64,000 nucleotides of DNA from Streptomyces sp. S.PB5 (GCF_030403745.1 NZ_JAQMWP010000007.1:452239-516238), one strand, 5' to 3'; positions 32,888-42,062 are shown, numbered from the stretch's first letter. The notes: generated from the sequence alone by a model not told the origin. Translations and numbers: made by a program.

Positions 32888-33511
32888 ATGGAGACAGCGC
32901 GGCGGGTGACCAGGCGCCGGGTGCGCACCCGCGCCAATCTGCTCGACGCCGCCTTCGAGGTGTTCGCGGCGAAGGGCTTCGGCCGGGTCTCCATCGAGGA
33001 GGTCTGCGAGGCCGCCGGCTACAGCCGCGGCGCCTTCTACTCCAACTTCGACAGCCTGGACGAGCTGTTCTTCGCCCTCTACCAGCAGCGGGCCGAGCTG
33101 ATCGCCGACCAGGTCTCCGGCGCCCTCGCCCTCGACGGCCCCGGCCTCGACGTACCGGCCGCCGTCGAGCGGGTCACCGAGGTGCTGCTCCTCGACCGGG
33201 ACTGGCTGCTGGTGAAGACGGACTTCCTGGTGCACGCCGCCCGGGAACCGGCCGTGGCCGAGACCCTGCTGGAGCACCGGGCGCGACTGCGCGGCGCGAT
33301 CGCCGAACGGCTGGCCCGCGCCCGGGGCCACACCGCGCTTCCCGCCGTGCTCGGCGACGTGGACGGCGCCGCCCATGCCGTGGTCGCCGCCTACGACGGG
33401 GTCACCACCCAACTGCTGCTGGACCGGGACCTCGAACGGGCCCGCGTCTGGCTGGGGCAATTGCTCACCGCGCTGCTGACCGACGGCAGTACTGCTGACA
33501 CCACCGCATGA
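32888..33511 (+). CDS. TetR family transcriptional regulator
   Basis: A 207-residue TetR regulator. The N-terminal helix-turn-helix reads RANLLDAAFEVFAAKGFGRVSIEEVCEAAGYSRGAFYSNFDSLDELFFALY; the rest is the all-helical ligand domain. GGAGGG precedes ATG 32888. The gene is followed after 16 bases by an FAD-binding dehydrogenase, so the pair is probably one operon, repressed by the regulator through the two palindromes just upstream and induced by a substrate of the dehydrogenase, perhaps a steroid-like or other hydrophobic compound. Confidence 0.93.
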   Translation: METARRVTRRRVRTRANLLDAAFEVFAAKGFGRVSIEEVCEAAGYSRGAFYSNFDSLDELFFALYQQRAELIADQVSGALALDGPGLDVPAAVERVTEVLLLDRDWLLVKTDFLVHAAREPAVAETLLEHRARLRGAIAERLARARGHTALPAVLGDVDGAAHAVVAAYDGVTTQLLLDRDLERARVWLGQLLTALLTDGSTADTTA

Positions 33512-33527
33512 GGAAAGGACGGTCGCC

Positions 33528-35201
33528 ATGGATGCCGACGTCATCGTCGTCGGAGCGGGGCTCGCGGGCCTGGTCGCCGCGCACGAACTGACCAGCCGGG
33601 GCCGCAGGGTCGCGCTGGTGGACCAGGAGAACGCCGCCAACCTCGGCGGCCAGGCCTTCTGGTCCTTCGGCGGGCTCTTCCTCGTCGACTCGCCGGAGCA
33701 GCGACGGCTCGGCATCAAGGACTCCTTCGACCTGGCTTGGAGCGACTGGCAGGGCAGCGCCCAGTTCGACCGCGAGGACGACGAGGACTCCTGGGCGGTG
33801 CGCTGGGCGCGCGCCTACGTCGAGTTCGCGGCCGGGGAGAAGCGGTCCTGGCTGGAGGGGCACGGCATCAAGTTCCTGCCGACCGTCGGCTGGGCCGAGC
33901 GCGGCGACCTGCGGGCGCACGGGCACGGCAACTCCGTGCCGCGCTTCCACATCTCCTGGGGCACCGGCACGGGCGTCGTCGAACCCTTCGTCAACCACGC
34001 CAAGCAGGCCGCCCGCGACGGCCTGCTCACCTTCTACCACCGCCACCAGGTCGACGAGCTCGTCATCGAGGACGGACAGGCGCGCGGGGTGCGCGGCACG
34101 GTCCTCGCCGAGGACAACTCGGCCCGCGGCGTGAAGTCCAGCCGCGACCCGATCGGCGACTTCGAACTCACCGCCCAGGCCGTCGTCGTCACCACCGGCG
34201 GCATCGGCGCCGACCACGACATCGTCCGCCGCCACTGGCCCGAGCGCCTCGGCACCCCGCCCGCCGAGATGGTCACCGGCGTCCCCGCCTATGTCGACGG
34301 CCGCATGCTCGACATCAGCGCGCAGGCGGGTGTACGACTCGTGAACCGCGACCGCATGTGGCACTACACCGAGGGCCTGCAGAACTGGGACCCGATCTGG
34401 CCCGGCCACGGCATCCGCATCCTGCCCGGCCCGTCCTCGATGTGGTTCGACGCCCTGGGCCGCCGGCTTCCCGACCCGTGCCTGCCCGGCTACGACACCC
34501 TCGGCACCCTCAAGTACCTGCGCACCACCGAGGACATCGCCGGGTACGACCACTCCTGGTTCATCCTCACCCAGAAGATCATCGAGAAGGAGTTCGCGCT
34601 GTCGGGCTCCGAGCAGAACCCCGACATCACCGCCAAGGACCGCGTCGGGTTCCTCAGGACACGCGTCCTCGGCAAGGGCGCCCCGGGCCCGGTCGACGCG
34701 TTCCTGCGCAAGGGCGCGGACTTCGTGACCGCGCCGGATCTGGAGCAGCTCGTCGAGAAGATGAACGCCCTGACGGACAAGCCGCTCCTGGACGCGGCCG
34801 AGGTGCGGCGCCAGATCGAGGCCCGTGACCTGCAGATCGCCAACCCCTACAGCAAGGACGCCCAGATCCAGGGCATCCGCAACGCCCGCCGCTACATCGG
34901 CGACAAGCTCGGCCGCGTCGCCACCCCGCACCGCATCCTCGACGCCGACGCCGGCCCGCTGATCGGCGTCAAGCTGCACGTCCTCACCCGCAAGACCCTC
35001 GGCGGCATCCAGACGGACCTGGACTCGCGCGCCCTGGGGACCGACGGCAACCCGATCGACGGACTGTACGCGGCCGGTGAGGTGGCCGGCTTCGGCGGCG
35101 GCGGTGTGCACGGCTACAACGCGCTGGAGGGCACCTTCCTCGGCGGCTGCCTGTTCTCGGGACGGGCGGCGGGACGGGCCGCGGCGCGGCAGACGGGCTG
35201 A
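33528..35201 (+). CDS. FAD-binding dehydrogenase, ketosteroid-dehydrogenase/fumarate-reductase-like
   Basis: A 557-residue flavoprotein of the FAD_binding_2 superfamily. The dinucleotide fold is DVIVVGAGLAGLVAAHEL (residues 4-21) and the C-terminal FAD segment is IDGLYAAGEVAGFGGGGVHGYNALEGTFLGGCLFSGRAAG. Related enzymes include 3-ketosteroid delta-1-dehydrogenases and fumarate reductases; FWSFGGLFLVDSPEQRRLGIKDS and the very long capping region match the poorly studied actinobacterial FAD-binding dehydrogenase group. No signal peptide is present. It follows its TetR gene by 16 bases with AAGGA before ATG 33528. Confidence 0.92.
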   Translation: MDADVIVVGAGLAGLVAAHELTSRGRRVALVDQENAANLGGQAFWSFGGLFLVDSPEQRRLGIKDSFDLAWSDWQGSAQFDREDDEDSWAVRWARAYVEFAAGEKRSWLEGHGIKFLPTVGWAERGDLRAHGHGNSVPRFHISWGTGTGVVEPFVNHAKQAARDGLLTFYHRHQVDELVIEDGQARGVRGTVLAEDNSARGVKSSRDPIGDFELTAQAVVVTTGGIGADHDIVRRHWPERLGTPPAEMVTGVPAYVDGRMLDISAQAGVRLVNRDRMWHYTEGLQNWDPIWPGHGIRILPGPSSMWFDALGRRLPDPCLPGYDTLGTLKYLRTTEDIAGYDHSWFILTQKIIEKEFALSGSEQNPDITAKDRVGFLRTRVLGKGAPGPVDAFLRKGADFVTAPDLEQLVEKMNALTDKPLLDAAEVRRQIEARDLQIANPYSKDAQIQGIRNARRYIGDKLGRVATPHRILDADAGPLIGVKLHVLTRKTLGGIQTDLDSRALGTDGNPIDGLYAAGEVAGFGGGGVHGYNALEGTFLGGCLFSGRAAGRAAARQTG

Positions 35202-35211
35202 GCCCCCCGGG

Positions 35212-35559
35212 TCAGCCCAGTAGACGCGCGAGTACGGCCGCGTGGCTCTCCTCGGGAGTCTTCGCGGCCGTCAGCAGCGTGACCGTGCCCTCGTGGGCCA
35301 ACTCGCGCACGTGGTCCAGGAGTTCGGCCGCCTCGGGCGCGGCCAGCTCCGCCTCGTAACGGCGTGTGAACTCCTCGTACGACCCCTCGCCCGCGTGGTA
35401 CCAGCGGCGCAGCTCGGTCGACGGGGTCATGGCCTTGGGCCACTCGGCCACCCGTGCCGCGTCCTTGGACAGGCCGCGCGGCCACAGCCGGTCGACGAGG
35501 ACGCGTACGCCGTCCTCCGGCTCGGGCGATTCGTAGACGCGGCGCAGGCGAACGTTCAC
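35212..35559 (-). CDS. DUF488 family protein
   Basis: A 115-residue DUF488 protein beginning at GTG 35559. The sequence VNVRLRRVYESPEPEDGVRVLVDRLWPRGLSK and the later LRRWYHAGEGSYEEFTRRYEAEL are characteristic. Members are small cytoplasmic proteins of unknown function. The frame remains open for 867 more codons upstream, but that stretch is antisense to the M1 peptidase gene, and the conserved N-terminus fits GTG 35559 with AAAGG nearby. It converges on the flavoenzyme gene and is divergent from the M1 peptidase. Confidence 0.88.
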   Translation of the reverse strand: MNVRLRRVYESPEPEDGVRVLVDRLWPRGLSKDAARVAEWPKAMTPSTELRRWYHAGEGSYEEFTRRYEAELAAPEAAELLDHVRELAHEGTVTLLTAAKTPEESHAAVLARLLG

Positions 35560-35697
35560 GGTGGGGCCTTTCTGCGGGGGCGGGGTGCCCGGAGCGTACT
35601 GCGGGCCGGGGGACGGCTTGACCTGTTCCAGGGCGAGTTCCGCGATGATCACCTTTAGTGTGAGGCCGTCGTCCACCCCCCACTCGTTGGAGCGAAC

Positions 35698-37083
35698 GTG
35701 CCGCAGGCCGTCAGGCGTACCTTCGTCATCGGAACCGTCCCCGTCGCCCTCGCCGTCCTGCTCGGAGCCGCCGCACCCCCGACGGCCGGCTCGTCCGGCG
35801 TCGGCGATCCCTACTTCCCGCTGGCCGGCAACGGCGGCTACCACGTCGGGCACTACGACCTGACCCTCCGCTACGACCCGGGCAGCCGCCACCTCGACGG
35901 CAAGGCCGTCCTGTACGCCCGCGCCACCCAGCACCTGAGCCGCTTCAACCTCGACCTCAAAGGCCTGAAGGTCACCAGCCTCACCGTCGGCCGCGACAAG
36001 GCCGGCTTCAGCCGCGCCGGACAGGAACTCACCGTCACCCCGCGCAAGGCCCTGCACCAGGGACAGTGGTTCCGTGTCACCGTCGCCTACAACGGCAAGG
36101 CGGGCCCGGTCACCGACCCGGACGGCTCGCTGGACGGCTGGATCCCCACCGACGACGGCGCGTTCGTCGCGGGCGAGCCGCAAGGTGCGATGACCTGGTT
36201 CCCGGCGAACAACCACCCCAAGGACAAGGCGTCGTACGACTTCACCATCACCGTTCCCGACGGCCGCACCGCCGTCGCCAACGGGGTCTTCCTCGGGAAG
36301 CGGAGCGCACACGGGCAGACCACGTTCCGCTGGCGCCAGAGCGAGCCGATGGCCGCCTACCTGGCCACGGCCACGGTCGGGAAGTTCAAGGTCGAGCAGT
36401 TCACCACCCGCAGCGGCATCCAGGTCTACAACGCCGTCGACCCGCGCGAGGCCGCGGCCGCGGCGCCCGTCCTGAAGAAGCTGCCGTCCGTCCTCGAATG
36501 GGAGAGCAGGCTGTTCGGGCCCTATCCGTTCAAGGCGGCCGGCTCGATCGTCGACCGGGCCCCGAACGTGGGATACGCCCTGGAGACGCAGACGCGGCCC
36601 GTGTACGACCGGGCACCCGACCTCAGCACCCTCGTCCACGAGAGCGCCCATCAGTGGTTCGGTGACTCCGTCACGCCGACCAGCTGGAAGGACATCTGGC
36701 TCAACGAGGGCTTCGCTACCTACACCGAGTGGCTCTACGACGAACAGCACGGCGGCGACAGCGCGCAGAAGACCTTCGACAAGCTGTACGCACGGCCGGC
36801 GAGCGACGGACTGCGGGAGTTCCCGCCCGGCGACCCGGGCAGCGGCGCGAACATCTTCGGCACCCCCGTGTACGCCCGCGGTGCCATGGCCCTGCACCAG
36901 CTGCGCAAGGCCGTCGGGGACCGGGTGTTCTTCCGGATCCTGCGGGCCTGGGCGACCGAGCACCGGGACGGCCACGGGACCACCGCGCAGCTCGTCCGCC
37001 TCGCGGAGCGTGAGTCCGGGAAGGACCTGGACGGGTTGTTCCAGACATGGGTGTACCAGCAGGGCAAGCCGGCCGCGCCCTAG
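35698..37083 (+). CDS. Secreted M1 family metallopeptidase
   Basis: A 461-residue zinc aminopeptidase-like protein, about half the length of PepN because it lacks the large C-terminal helical domain. An export signal spans residues 1-30 (FVIGTVPVALAVLLGAAAPPTAG). The beta-saddle N-domain (HYDLTLRYDPGSRHLDGKAVLYARA) is followed by the catalytic domain with HExxH at H314-E315-x-x-H318 (VHESAHQWFGD) and the third ligand E337 in WLNEGFATYTEW. The usual GAMEN exopeptidase loop is replaced by NVGYALETQT, so exopeptidase specificity may differ. GTG 35698 has GGAG six bases upstream. Confidence 0.92.
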   Translation: MPQAVRRTFVIGTVPVALAVLLGAAAPPTAGSSGVGDPYFPLAGNGGYHVGHYDLTLRYDPGSRHLDGKAVLYARATQHLSRFNLDLKGLKVTSLTVGRDKAGFSRAGQELTVTPRKALHQGQWFRVTVAYNGKAGPVTDPDGSLDGWIPTDDGAFVAGEPQGAMTWFPANNHPKDKASYDFTITVPDGRTAVANGVFLGKRSAHGQTTFRWRQSEPMAAYLATATVGKFKVEQFTTRSGIQVYNAVDPREAAAAAPVLKKLPSVLEWESRLFGPYPFKAAGSIVDRAPNVGYALETQTRPVYDRAPDLSTLVHESAHQWFGDSVTPTSWKDIWLNEGFATYTEWLYDEQHGGDSAQKTFDKLYARPASDGLREFPPGDPGSGANIFGTPVYARGAMALHQLRKAVGDRVFFRILRAWATEHRDGHGTTAQLVRLAERESGKDLDGLFQTWVYQQGKPAAP

Positions 37084-37158
37084 AACGGGAGACGCCCCGG
37101 CACCGAACGGGCTCAGGAACCTGACGAGTTCCAAACAAGTGTCGGCCAAGGTCGACGC

Positions 37159-37890
37159 ATGATCACACGCAGACCGCACGTCGCGCTGTTCGCCGCCTCC
37201 CTCGTGCTCACCGGGTGCGGGGGAGGGGCCATGGCGACCCCCGAGCGGCCGCCGGCCACGAGGACGATCCAGCCCGCGCCGACGATCTCCCTGGAGGTCG
37301 CCCCGCAGCAACTGCCCGGCCTCGGACCGAAGACCTGGGCGAAGGTGCCGGACGACGCCCGCCAGGCCGTCGTCGTCACCGGACGCGGCAAGGACTCCCC
37401 GCGGTCCACCGTCGTCCTGTACGAGCGCACCGACGCGGGGTGGGAGGCCGGGACGGCATGGCCCGCGCACAACGCGCTGCGCGGCTGGAGCGACGACCAC
37501 CGCGCCGGTGACCTGCGCTCGCCCATCGGCGTCTTCGGCCTCACCGACGCGGGCGGACTGCTCCGCGACCCCGGGACGAAACTGCCGTACGACCAGGGCA
37601 GCGGCTTCACGGTGTCCGGCACCGGCTTCGAGGGCGAGCCCCTGGCGGGCTCCTTCGACTATGTGATCGCCGTCAACTACAACCGGCAGCCCGGCACTTC
37701 GCCCCTCGACTGGACCCGCCCCCTCGGCGCGGGGCGCGGCGGCGGGATATGGCTGCACGTCGACCACGGCGGCCCGACCCACGGCTGTGTCAGCGTCGCC
37801 GAGGAACACATGAAGGAGCTCCTCCTGGCGCTGGACCCGGCCCGTCATCCGGTCGTCGTCATGGGTGACGCCGGCTCCCTCGCCCGCTGA
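37159..37890 (+). CDS. L,D-transpeptidase-like lipoprotein
   Basis: A 243-residue exported lipoprotein. The signal ends in a lipobox, SLVLTGC with C20 as the lipid-attachment residue. The catalytic region carries the YkuD-type signature HVDHGGPTHGCVSVAEEHM with its HGC nucleophile cysteine, preceded by GDLRSPIGVFGL. Such enzymes make 3-3 peptidoglycan cross-links or attach molecules to the wall, but this divergent type is also called a DUF and its reaction is not proven. ATG 37159 lies 75 bases after the M1 peptidase; a two-component system follows. Confidence 0.85.
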   Translation: MITRRPHVALFAASLVLTGCGGGAMATPERPPATRTIQPAPTISLEVAPQQLPGLGPKTWAKVPDDARQAVVVTGRGKDSPRSTVVLYERTDAGWEAGTAWPAHNALRGWSDDHRAGDLRSPIGVFGLTDAGGLLRDPGTKLPYDQGSGFTVSGTGFEGEPLAGSFDYVIAVNYNRQPGTSPLDWTRPLGAGRGGGIWLHVDHGGPTHGCVSVAEEHMKELLLALDPARHPVVVMGDAGSLAR

Positions 37891-37909
37891 GCGGCTTAGG
37901 ATCCGCCAG

Positions 37910-38584
37910 GTGTGCGCACATGTGCTGGTCGCCGAGGACGACGAGATGCAGGCCGAACTCATACGCCGCTCCCTGCTGGCGGAGGGCCACACCGCGACCG
38001 TGGTCCACGACGGCGGGGCCGCCCTCGACGCGGTCCGGCGGCTGAGACCCGACCTGGTCGTGCTGGACCTGATGCTGCCGGTGGTCGACGGCCTCGGGGT
38101 GTGCCGGGCGCTGCGGCGGGCGGACGACATCCCGGTGCTCATGCTCACCGCCCGCTCCACCGAGGACGATGTGCTGCTCGGCCTGGACGTCGGCGCCGAC
38201 GACTACATGACCAAGCCCTACAGCCCACGGGAGCTGATGGCCCGGATCCGCACGGTGCTGCGGCGCAGCGGACGCGGTCCCGTGCGCGCCGCCGGGCTGC
38301 AGGTCGACCCCGTACGGCACGAAGTGCGCTGCGACGGCGAGGAGGTGGAGTGCACGCCCGCCGAGTTCGCCATCCTGCTCGCCATGACCGCCGAACCCGA
38401 ACGGGTCTTCTCCCGGCGGCAGTTGCTGGAGTGCACCCGGGGCATGGACCGGGCGTCCACCGAGCGGGCCGTCGACGTCCACATCATGAACCTGCGCCGG
38501 AAGATCGAGGCCGACCCGCGCAGACCGGTACGGCTGCTGACCGTGTTCGGTGTCGGTTACAAGCTCAGCGGCGGGCGAGGATGA
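37910..38584 (+). CDS. OmpR-family response regulator
   Basis: A 224-residue response regulator starting at GTG 37910 behind AGGATCC. The receiver has acidic residues D10/D11, phosphoacceptor D53 (VVLDLMLP) and K102 (DYMTKPYS). The C-terminal winged helix (RFF, CTPAEFAILLAMTAEPERVFSRRQLLE ... TERAVDVHIMNLRRKIE) is of the OmpR/PhoB type. Its stop overlaps the histidine kinase ATG (ATGA), so the pair is a translationally coupled two-component system. An in-frame start 45 bases upstream, inside the preceding gene's end, is less likely. Confidence 0.94.
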   Translation: MCAHVLVAEDDEMQAELIRRSLLAEGHTATVVHDGGAALDAVRRLRPDLVVLDLMLPVVDGLGVCRALRRADDIPVLMLTARSTEDDVLLGLDVGADDYMTKPYSPRELMARIRTVLRRSGRGPVRAAGLQVDPVRHEVRCDGEEVECTPAEFAILLAMTAEPERVFSRRQLLECTRGMDRASTERAVDVHIMNLRRKIEADPRRPVRLLTVFGVGYKLSGGRG

Positions 38585-40413
38585 GCCGCCGGATACCCCT
38601 GCGCAAACGCCTGTCGGTGCGGCTGCTGATCACCTCCGTGCTCATCGCCGTGTGTTCCGTGGCGGCGACCGCCTGGCTGGCGGTGGAGACCACCACCCGT
38701 GCGCTGGAGGAGGAGCAGGGGCAGGTGCTCGCCGAGGACATGGACGTCCTGGCGCGGCTCAGCGGGTACGCGGCGACTCACCCCGAGTGGAAGGGAGTCG
38801 AGCAGGTCGTGCGCGCCTTGTCGGAGAAGACCGGCCGCCGGATCGCCCTGACCACCACCGACCGCACCCCCATCGCCGACTCCGCACCGCCCGGCACCTC
38901 CCTGCCGCCGCGCGCCGCCGCCACCGTGGACCCCCTGCGCACCGACACCTACACCGAGCGCGCGGCACAGCGCAGCGGCATCGATCCGAGGGCGGTGGGG
39001 CCGTACCGGCTGACGGCCGTGGAGAGCGCCAAGCTGGAGAAGCTGGCCGTGGTCCGGCAGAAGTGCTACGCCCGTTTCGGTGTCGAGACCGGCATCGTCG
39101 AGACACCGAGCGGCCGGCCGGTCCTCAGCGAGGACGAACCTGCGCCCTTCGACTGTGCCGACGGACGGCTCAACACCCCGACGCCCACCGAGAACAAGGC
39201 CCTCGCGGACCTGACACGGCGCGCCCGTGACTGCCTCGACCGGCACGAAGTGCGGTCCGCCGAATCGCTGCTGGTCGCCTTCGACGCCACCGACCCGAGC
39301 CGGCTCGGCCGGTACTACCTGGGCAAGATCGACGTGCCACCCGGGTCAAAGACCGCCCGCACCCTGCAGAACTGCGTCGACAGCGCGCGTCGCGCCCAGC
39401 TCGACCCCTATGTGGCGCCGACCGCCGAGCTGTTCCTGGGCGGCGGCGACCGCACCGCCGTCCGGTTCGACATGTCACCGGCCAACAAGACCAAGGTCGT
39501 CGGCGTCGCCGGACTCGTGCTCGCCGTCACCGTCGCGGTGACCGCCGTCGTGGCCACGCGGCTGGTGCGGCCGTTGCGCGCGCTGACCGCGGCCGCCCAG
39601 CAGCCGCCTCAGCTGCATGTACGGGTGCCCGTGACCACGCGCGACGAGACCGGCATCCTCGCCGCGGCCTTCAACGACCTCACCGAACGCCGGGAACAGC
39701 TGGAGGCCCAACGCAAGGCCATGGTCAGCGACATCGCCCACGAGCTGCGCAGCCCGCTCACCAACATCCGCGGCTGGCTCGAGGTCACCAAGGACGGCGT
39801 CGTGCCCCCGGAGCCGGAACTGCTCGCCTCCCTGCACGAGGAGGCCCTCGTCCTCCAGCGCGTCATCGACGACCTCCAGGACCTCGCCGCCGCCGACGCG
39901 GGCACCCTGCGGCTGCACCGCGAGCCCGTCCGCGCGGACGAGCTGCTCGGTCAGGTCGCCGCGGCCCACCGGGTGGCGGCCGGCACGGCGGGCGTCGCCC
40001 TGCGCACCGCGACCGACGGCGAGCCGTGGCTGGACGCCGACCCGGTGCGGATGCGGCAGGCGCTGGGCAACCTCGTGTCCAACGCGCTGCGGCACACGCC
40101 CGCCGACGGCACCGTCACGCTGACCGCGCGGTGCGACGGCGAGGAGGTCGTCCTCGAAGTCGCCGACACCGGAAGCGGGATCGCGGCCGAGGACCTCCCG
40201 CATGTCTTCGACCGGTTCTGGCGGGCCGAGAAGTCCCGCAGCCGCCGCACCGGCGGCAGCGGGCTCGGCTTGCCGATCGTCCGCCACCTGGTCGCCGCGC
40301 ACGGGGGCACGGTCCGGGCCGCGAGCGAACCGGGCGTGGGGAGTGTCTTCACCCTGCGGGTGCCGGGGCTAGCCGGAGGTGCGCCCGGCCCTGGCCCGGC
40401 GCCTTTGCAGTGA
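38581..40413 (+). CDS. Membrane sensor histidine kinase with large extracytoplasmic domain
   Basis: A 610-residue kinase partnering the upstream response regulator. A first membrane helix (VRLLITSVLIAVCSVAATAWLAV, about 10-33) and a second (VVGVAGLVLAVTVAVTAVVAT, about 304-324) enclose a 270-residue extracellular sensor. A HAMP-like segment, HisKA with H387 in VSDIAHELRSPLTN and the HATPase boxes NLVSNALRHTP, DTGSGI and GGSGLGLPIV follow. The sensor has four cysteines (QKCYARF, FDCADGR, RDCLDRH, QNCVDSA), suggesting two disulfides. The signal is unknown; the neighbouring wall-enzyme gene hints at envelope sensing. The 3' end overlaps the convergent WhiB gene by 45 bases. Confidence 0.93.
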   Translation: MSRRIPLRKRLSVRLLITSVLIAVCSVAATAWLAVETTTRALEEEQGQVLAEDMDVLARLSGYAATHPEWKGVEQVVRALSEKTGRRIALTTTDRTPIADSAPPGTSLPPRAAATVDPLRTDTYTERAAQRSGIDPRAVGPYRLTAVESAKLEKLAVVRQKCYARFGVETGIVETPSGRPVLSEDEPAPFDCADGRLNTPTPTENKALADLTRRARDCLDRHEVRSAESLLVAFDATDPSRLGRYYLGKIDVPPGSKTARTLQNCVDSARRAQLDPYVAPTAELFLGGGDRTAVRFDMSPANKTKVVGVAGLVLAVTVAVTAVVATRLVRPLRALTAAAQQPPQLHVRVPVTTRDETGILAAAFNDLTERREQLEAQRKAMVSDIAHELRSPLTNIRGWLEVTKDGVVPPEPELLASLHEEALVLQRVIDDLQDLAAADAGTLRLHREPVRADELLGQVAAAHRVAAGTAGVALRTATDGEPWLDADPVRMRQALGNLVSNALRHTPADGTVTLTARCDGEEVVLEVADTGSGIAAEDLPHVFDRFWRAEKSRSRRTGGSGLGLPIVRHLVAAHGGTVRAASEPGVGSVFTLRVPGLAGGAPGPGPAPLQ

Positions 40414-40623
40414 ACGCCGTTCGGCCTCGCTGGTACCGCCCCAGACACCGATCGCCTGCCCGGTGTCCATGGCCCACTCCAGGCACCGCTCCTGCACGGG
40501 GCAGCGGCGGCAGACGGCCTTGGCCTGTTCCGTCTGGACCAGGGCCGGTCCGGTGTTGCCGATCGGGAAGAAGAGGTCGGGGTCCTCGTGGCGGCATGCG
40601 GCATGGTCTCGCCAGTTGTCCAT
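40369..40623 (-). CDS. WhiB-family iron-sulfur transcription factor (WblE-like)
   Basis: An 84-residue WhiB-like protein. The four cluster ligands are C10, C38, C41 and C47 (HAACRHED ... AVCRRCPVQERC), followed by the GVWGG turn (59-63) and a basic C-terminal tail (RRSLQRRRARAGRTSG) for DNA contact. WhiB proteins hold a [4Fe-4S] cluster, respond to oxygen or NO, and work by binding the principal sigma factor. FFPIGNTGPALVQTEQAK closely resembles WblE-type members. I place the start at ATG 40623; the longer frame to 40686 is not WhiB-like. Single, unlinked transcription unit. Confidence 0.93.
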   Translation of the reverse strand: MDNWRDHAACRHEDPDLFFPIGNTGPALVQTEQAKAVCRRCPVQERCLEWAMDTGQAIGVWGGTSEAERRSLQRRRARAGRTSG

Positions 40624-40731
40624 CGGTGTCACCTGCGCTCGAAGTCGTCCGTGCCCTCGCGGATGGCTTACTCGCTTTCGGGTCACCTGTCGATGCGTAT
40701 GTGAAACAACGGACTTCGGGGAATCCCGGTC

Positions 40732-41952
40732 TCACTGCTCGCGCAGCCCCCACGGGGAGCCGTACGCGGTCAGCAGATCCAGGAACGGGCCGGCCGGGAA
40801 CGCCTCCGGGCCGAGGACGCCGGAGCCCGACCAGGCGCCCGTGGCGAGGAGTTCGAGGGCGACGACCGGGTTGACCGCCGTCTGCCACACCACCGCCTGG
40901 CAGCCGTACTCCGCCATGGACCACTGGTTGTCGACCACGTGGTACAGGTACACCTCGCGCGGCGCACCGTCCTTGACGCCCTTCACCCAGGTGCCCGCGC
41001 AGGTCTTGCCGTGCATGCGCTCGCCCAGCGCCGCCGGGTCGGGCAGACACGCGGCGACGACGTCCCGGGGGGAGACCCGGACCGGTCCGTCCGCGCCCGG
41101 CACGGTGACCGGTTCCGTACGGTCGAGGCCCAGCAGGTGCAGCGTCCTGAGCGTGTCGATGAACTCCTCGCCCAGGCCGTACTTGAAGGTGACCCGCCTG
41201 GCGTCGACCCAGCGCGGGACGAGCAGCACCTCCTCGTGCTCGACGTTCACGCACTCCACCGGGCCGATGCCCTCGGGGAAGTCGAACACCTCGGGCTCGC
41301 TGAAGGGCTCGGTGGTGAACCAGCCGCGGTCCTCCTCGTAGACCACCGGCGGGTTGAGACACTCCTCGATGGTGGTCCAGATGCTGAAGGACGGGGCGAA
41401 GTCGTAGCCGTCGACGGTGAGGTTCGCGCCGTCGCGGATGCCGATCTCCTCGATCTCGTCGAAGAGTTCGTCGGCCGCGTGCCGGGCGAACACATCCGAC
41501 AGACCCGGCTCCACCCCCATGCCGACCAGTGCCAGCACCCCGGCCTTCTCCCACTCTGCCGCGTCCTCGAACTGGGCGTCGCCCAGCTTGACCCCGCACT
41601 CCTCGTACGGGCGCTCGGCGTGCGGCCGGGACAGCGACATCGCCATGTCGACATAGGTCGCCTCGGCCGCACGGGCCGCCCGGAACAGGGGCATCACGAA
41701 CCGCGGGTCGGTGGCGTTGAGCAGGACGTCACAGGCGTGCCGCCGAAGCAGCGCGGTGACCGCCGCCTCGTCGCTCGCGTCGACGCGCTCGGCCCGGAAG
41801 CGGGCCTTCTCGGTGCCGAGCGCCGCCACGGCGGATTCGGCCCTCGCCAGGTCGTAGTCCGCGACCACCATCGCCTCGAAGAACGGCCGCCGGGCCGCGA
41901 TCCGGGTGATGGCGGTGCCCACTCCACCGGCTCCCACGAGCAGTACACGCAT
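40732..41952 (-). CDS. Saccharopine dehydrogenase family protein
   Basis: A 406-residue NAD(P)-dependent oxidoreductase of the saccharopine dehydrogenase/reductase family. The N-terminal Rossmann fold is MRVLLVGAGGVGTAITRIAARRPFF; the C-terminal catalytic domain includes GMGVEPGLSDVFARHAADELFDEIEEIGIRDG. Such enzymes act on the secondary amine between lysine and 2-oxoglutarate, or on carboxyspermidine, which shares the sequence style seen here. The start at ATG 41952 fits GGAG upstream, and a promoter (42007-42036) lies between it and the divergent TetR gene. The longer frame to 42048 would begin inside the promoter. Confidence 0.9.
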   Translation of the reverse strand: MRVLLVGAGGVGTAITRIAARRPFFEAMVVADYDLARAESAVAALGTEKARFRAERVDASDEAAVTALLRRHACDVLLNATDPRFVMPLFRAARAAEATYVDMAMSLSRPHAERPYEECGVKLGDAQFEDAAEWEKAGVLALVGMGVEPGLSDVFARHAADELFDEIEEIGIRDGANLTVDGYDFAPSFSIWTTIEECLNPPVVYEEDRGWFTTEPFSEPEVFDFPEGIGPVECVNVEHEEVLLVPRWVDARRVTFKYGLGEEFIDTLRTLHLLGLDRTEPVTVPGADGPVRVSPRDVVAACLPDPAALGERMHGKTCAGTWVKGVKDGAPREVYLYHVVDNQWSMAEYGCQAVVWQTAVNPVVALELLATGAWSGSGVLGPEAFPAGPFLDLLTAYGSPWGLREQ

Positions 41953-42006
41953 GACAAGCACTCCGTCGGTCGAAGGTCCAAGACGTCGGTGGGGCCCCTG
42001 ACGGAG

Positions 42007-42036
42007 ATACAACGCCGCGGCGTCACGTAAGGTCAA
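42007..42036 (-). promoter_or_regulatory. Promoter of the saccharopine dehydrogenase gene
   Basis: On the minus strand TTGACC (42036-42031) and TTGTAT (42012-42007) are spaced 18 bp apart. The region is shared with the divergent TetR gene starting at 42063, so the regulator can control both directions from one site. Confidence 0.5.
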
Positions 42037-42062
42037 TGGCGTTGGCATAAGGAGGACCTCAG

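Noticed and set aside
35212..38160. A 982-codon minus-strand frame
   Set aside because: Only the final 115 codons are DUF488; the rest is antisense to the M1 peptidase, lipoprotein and response regulator genes.
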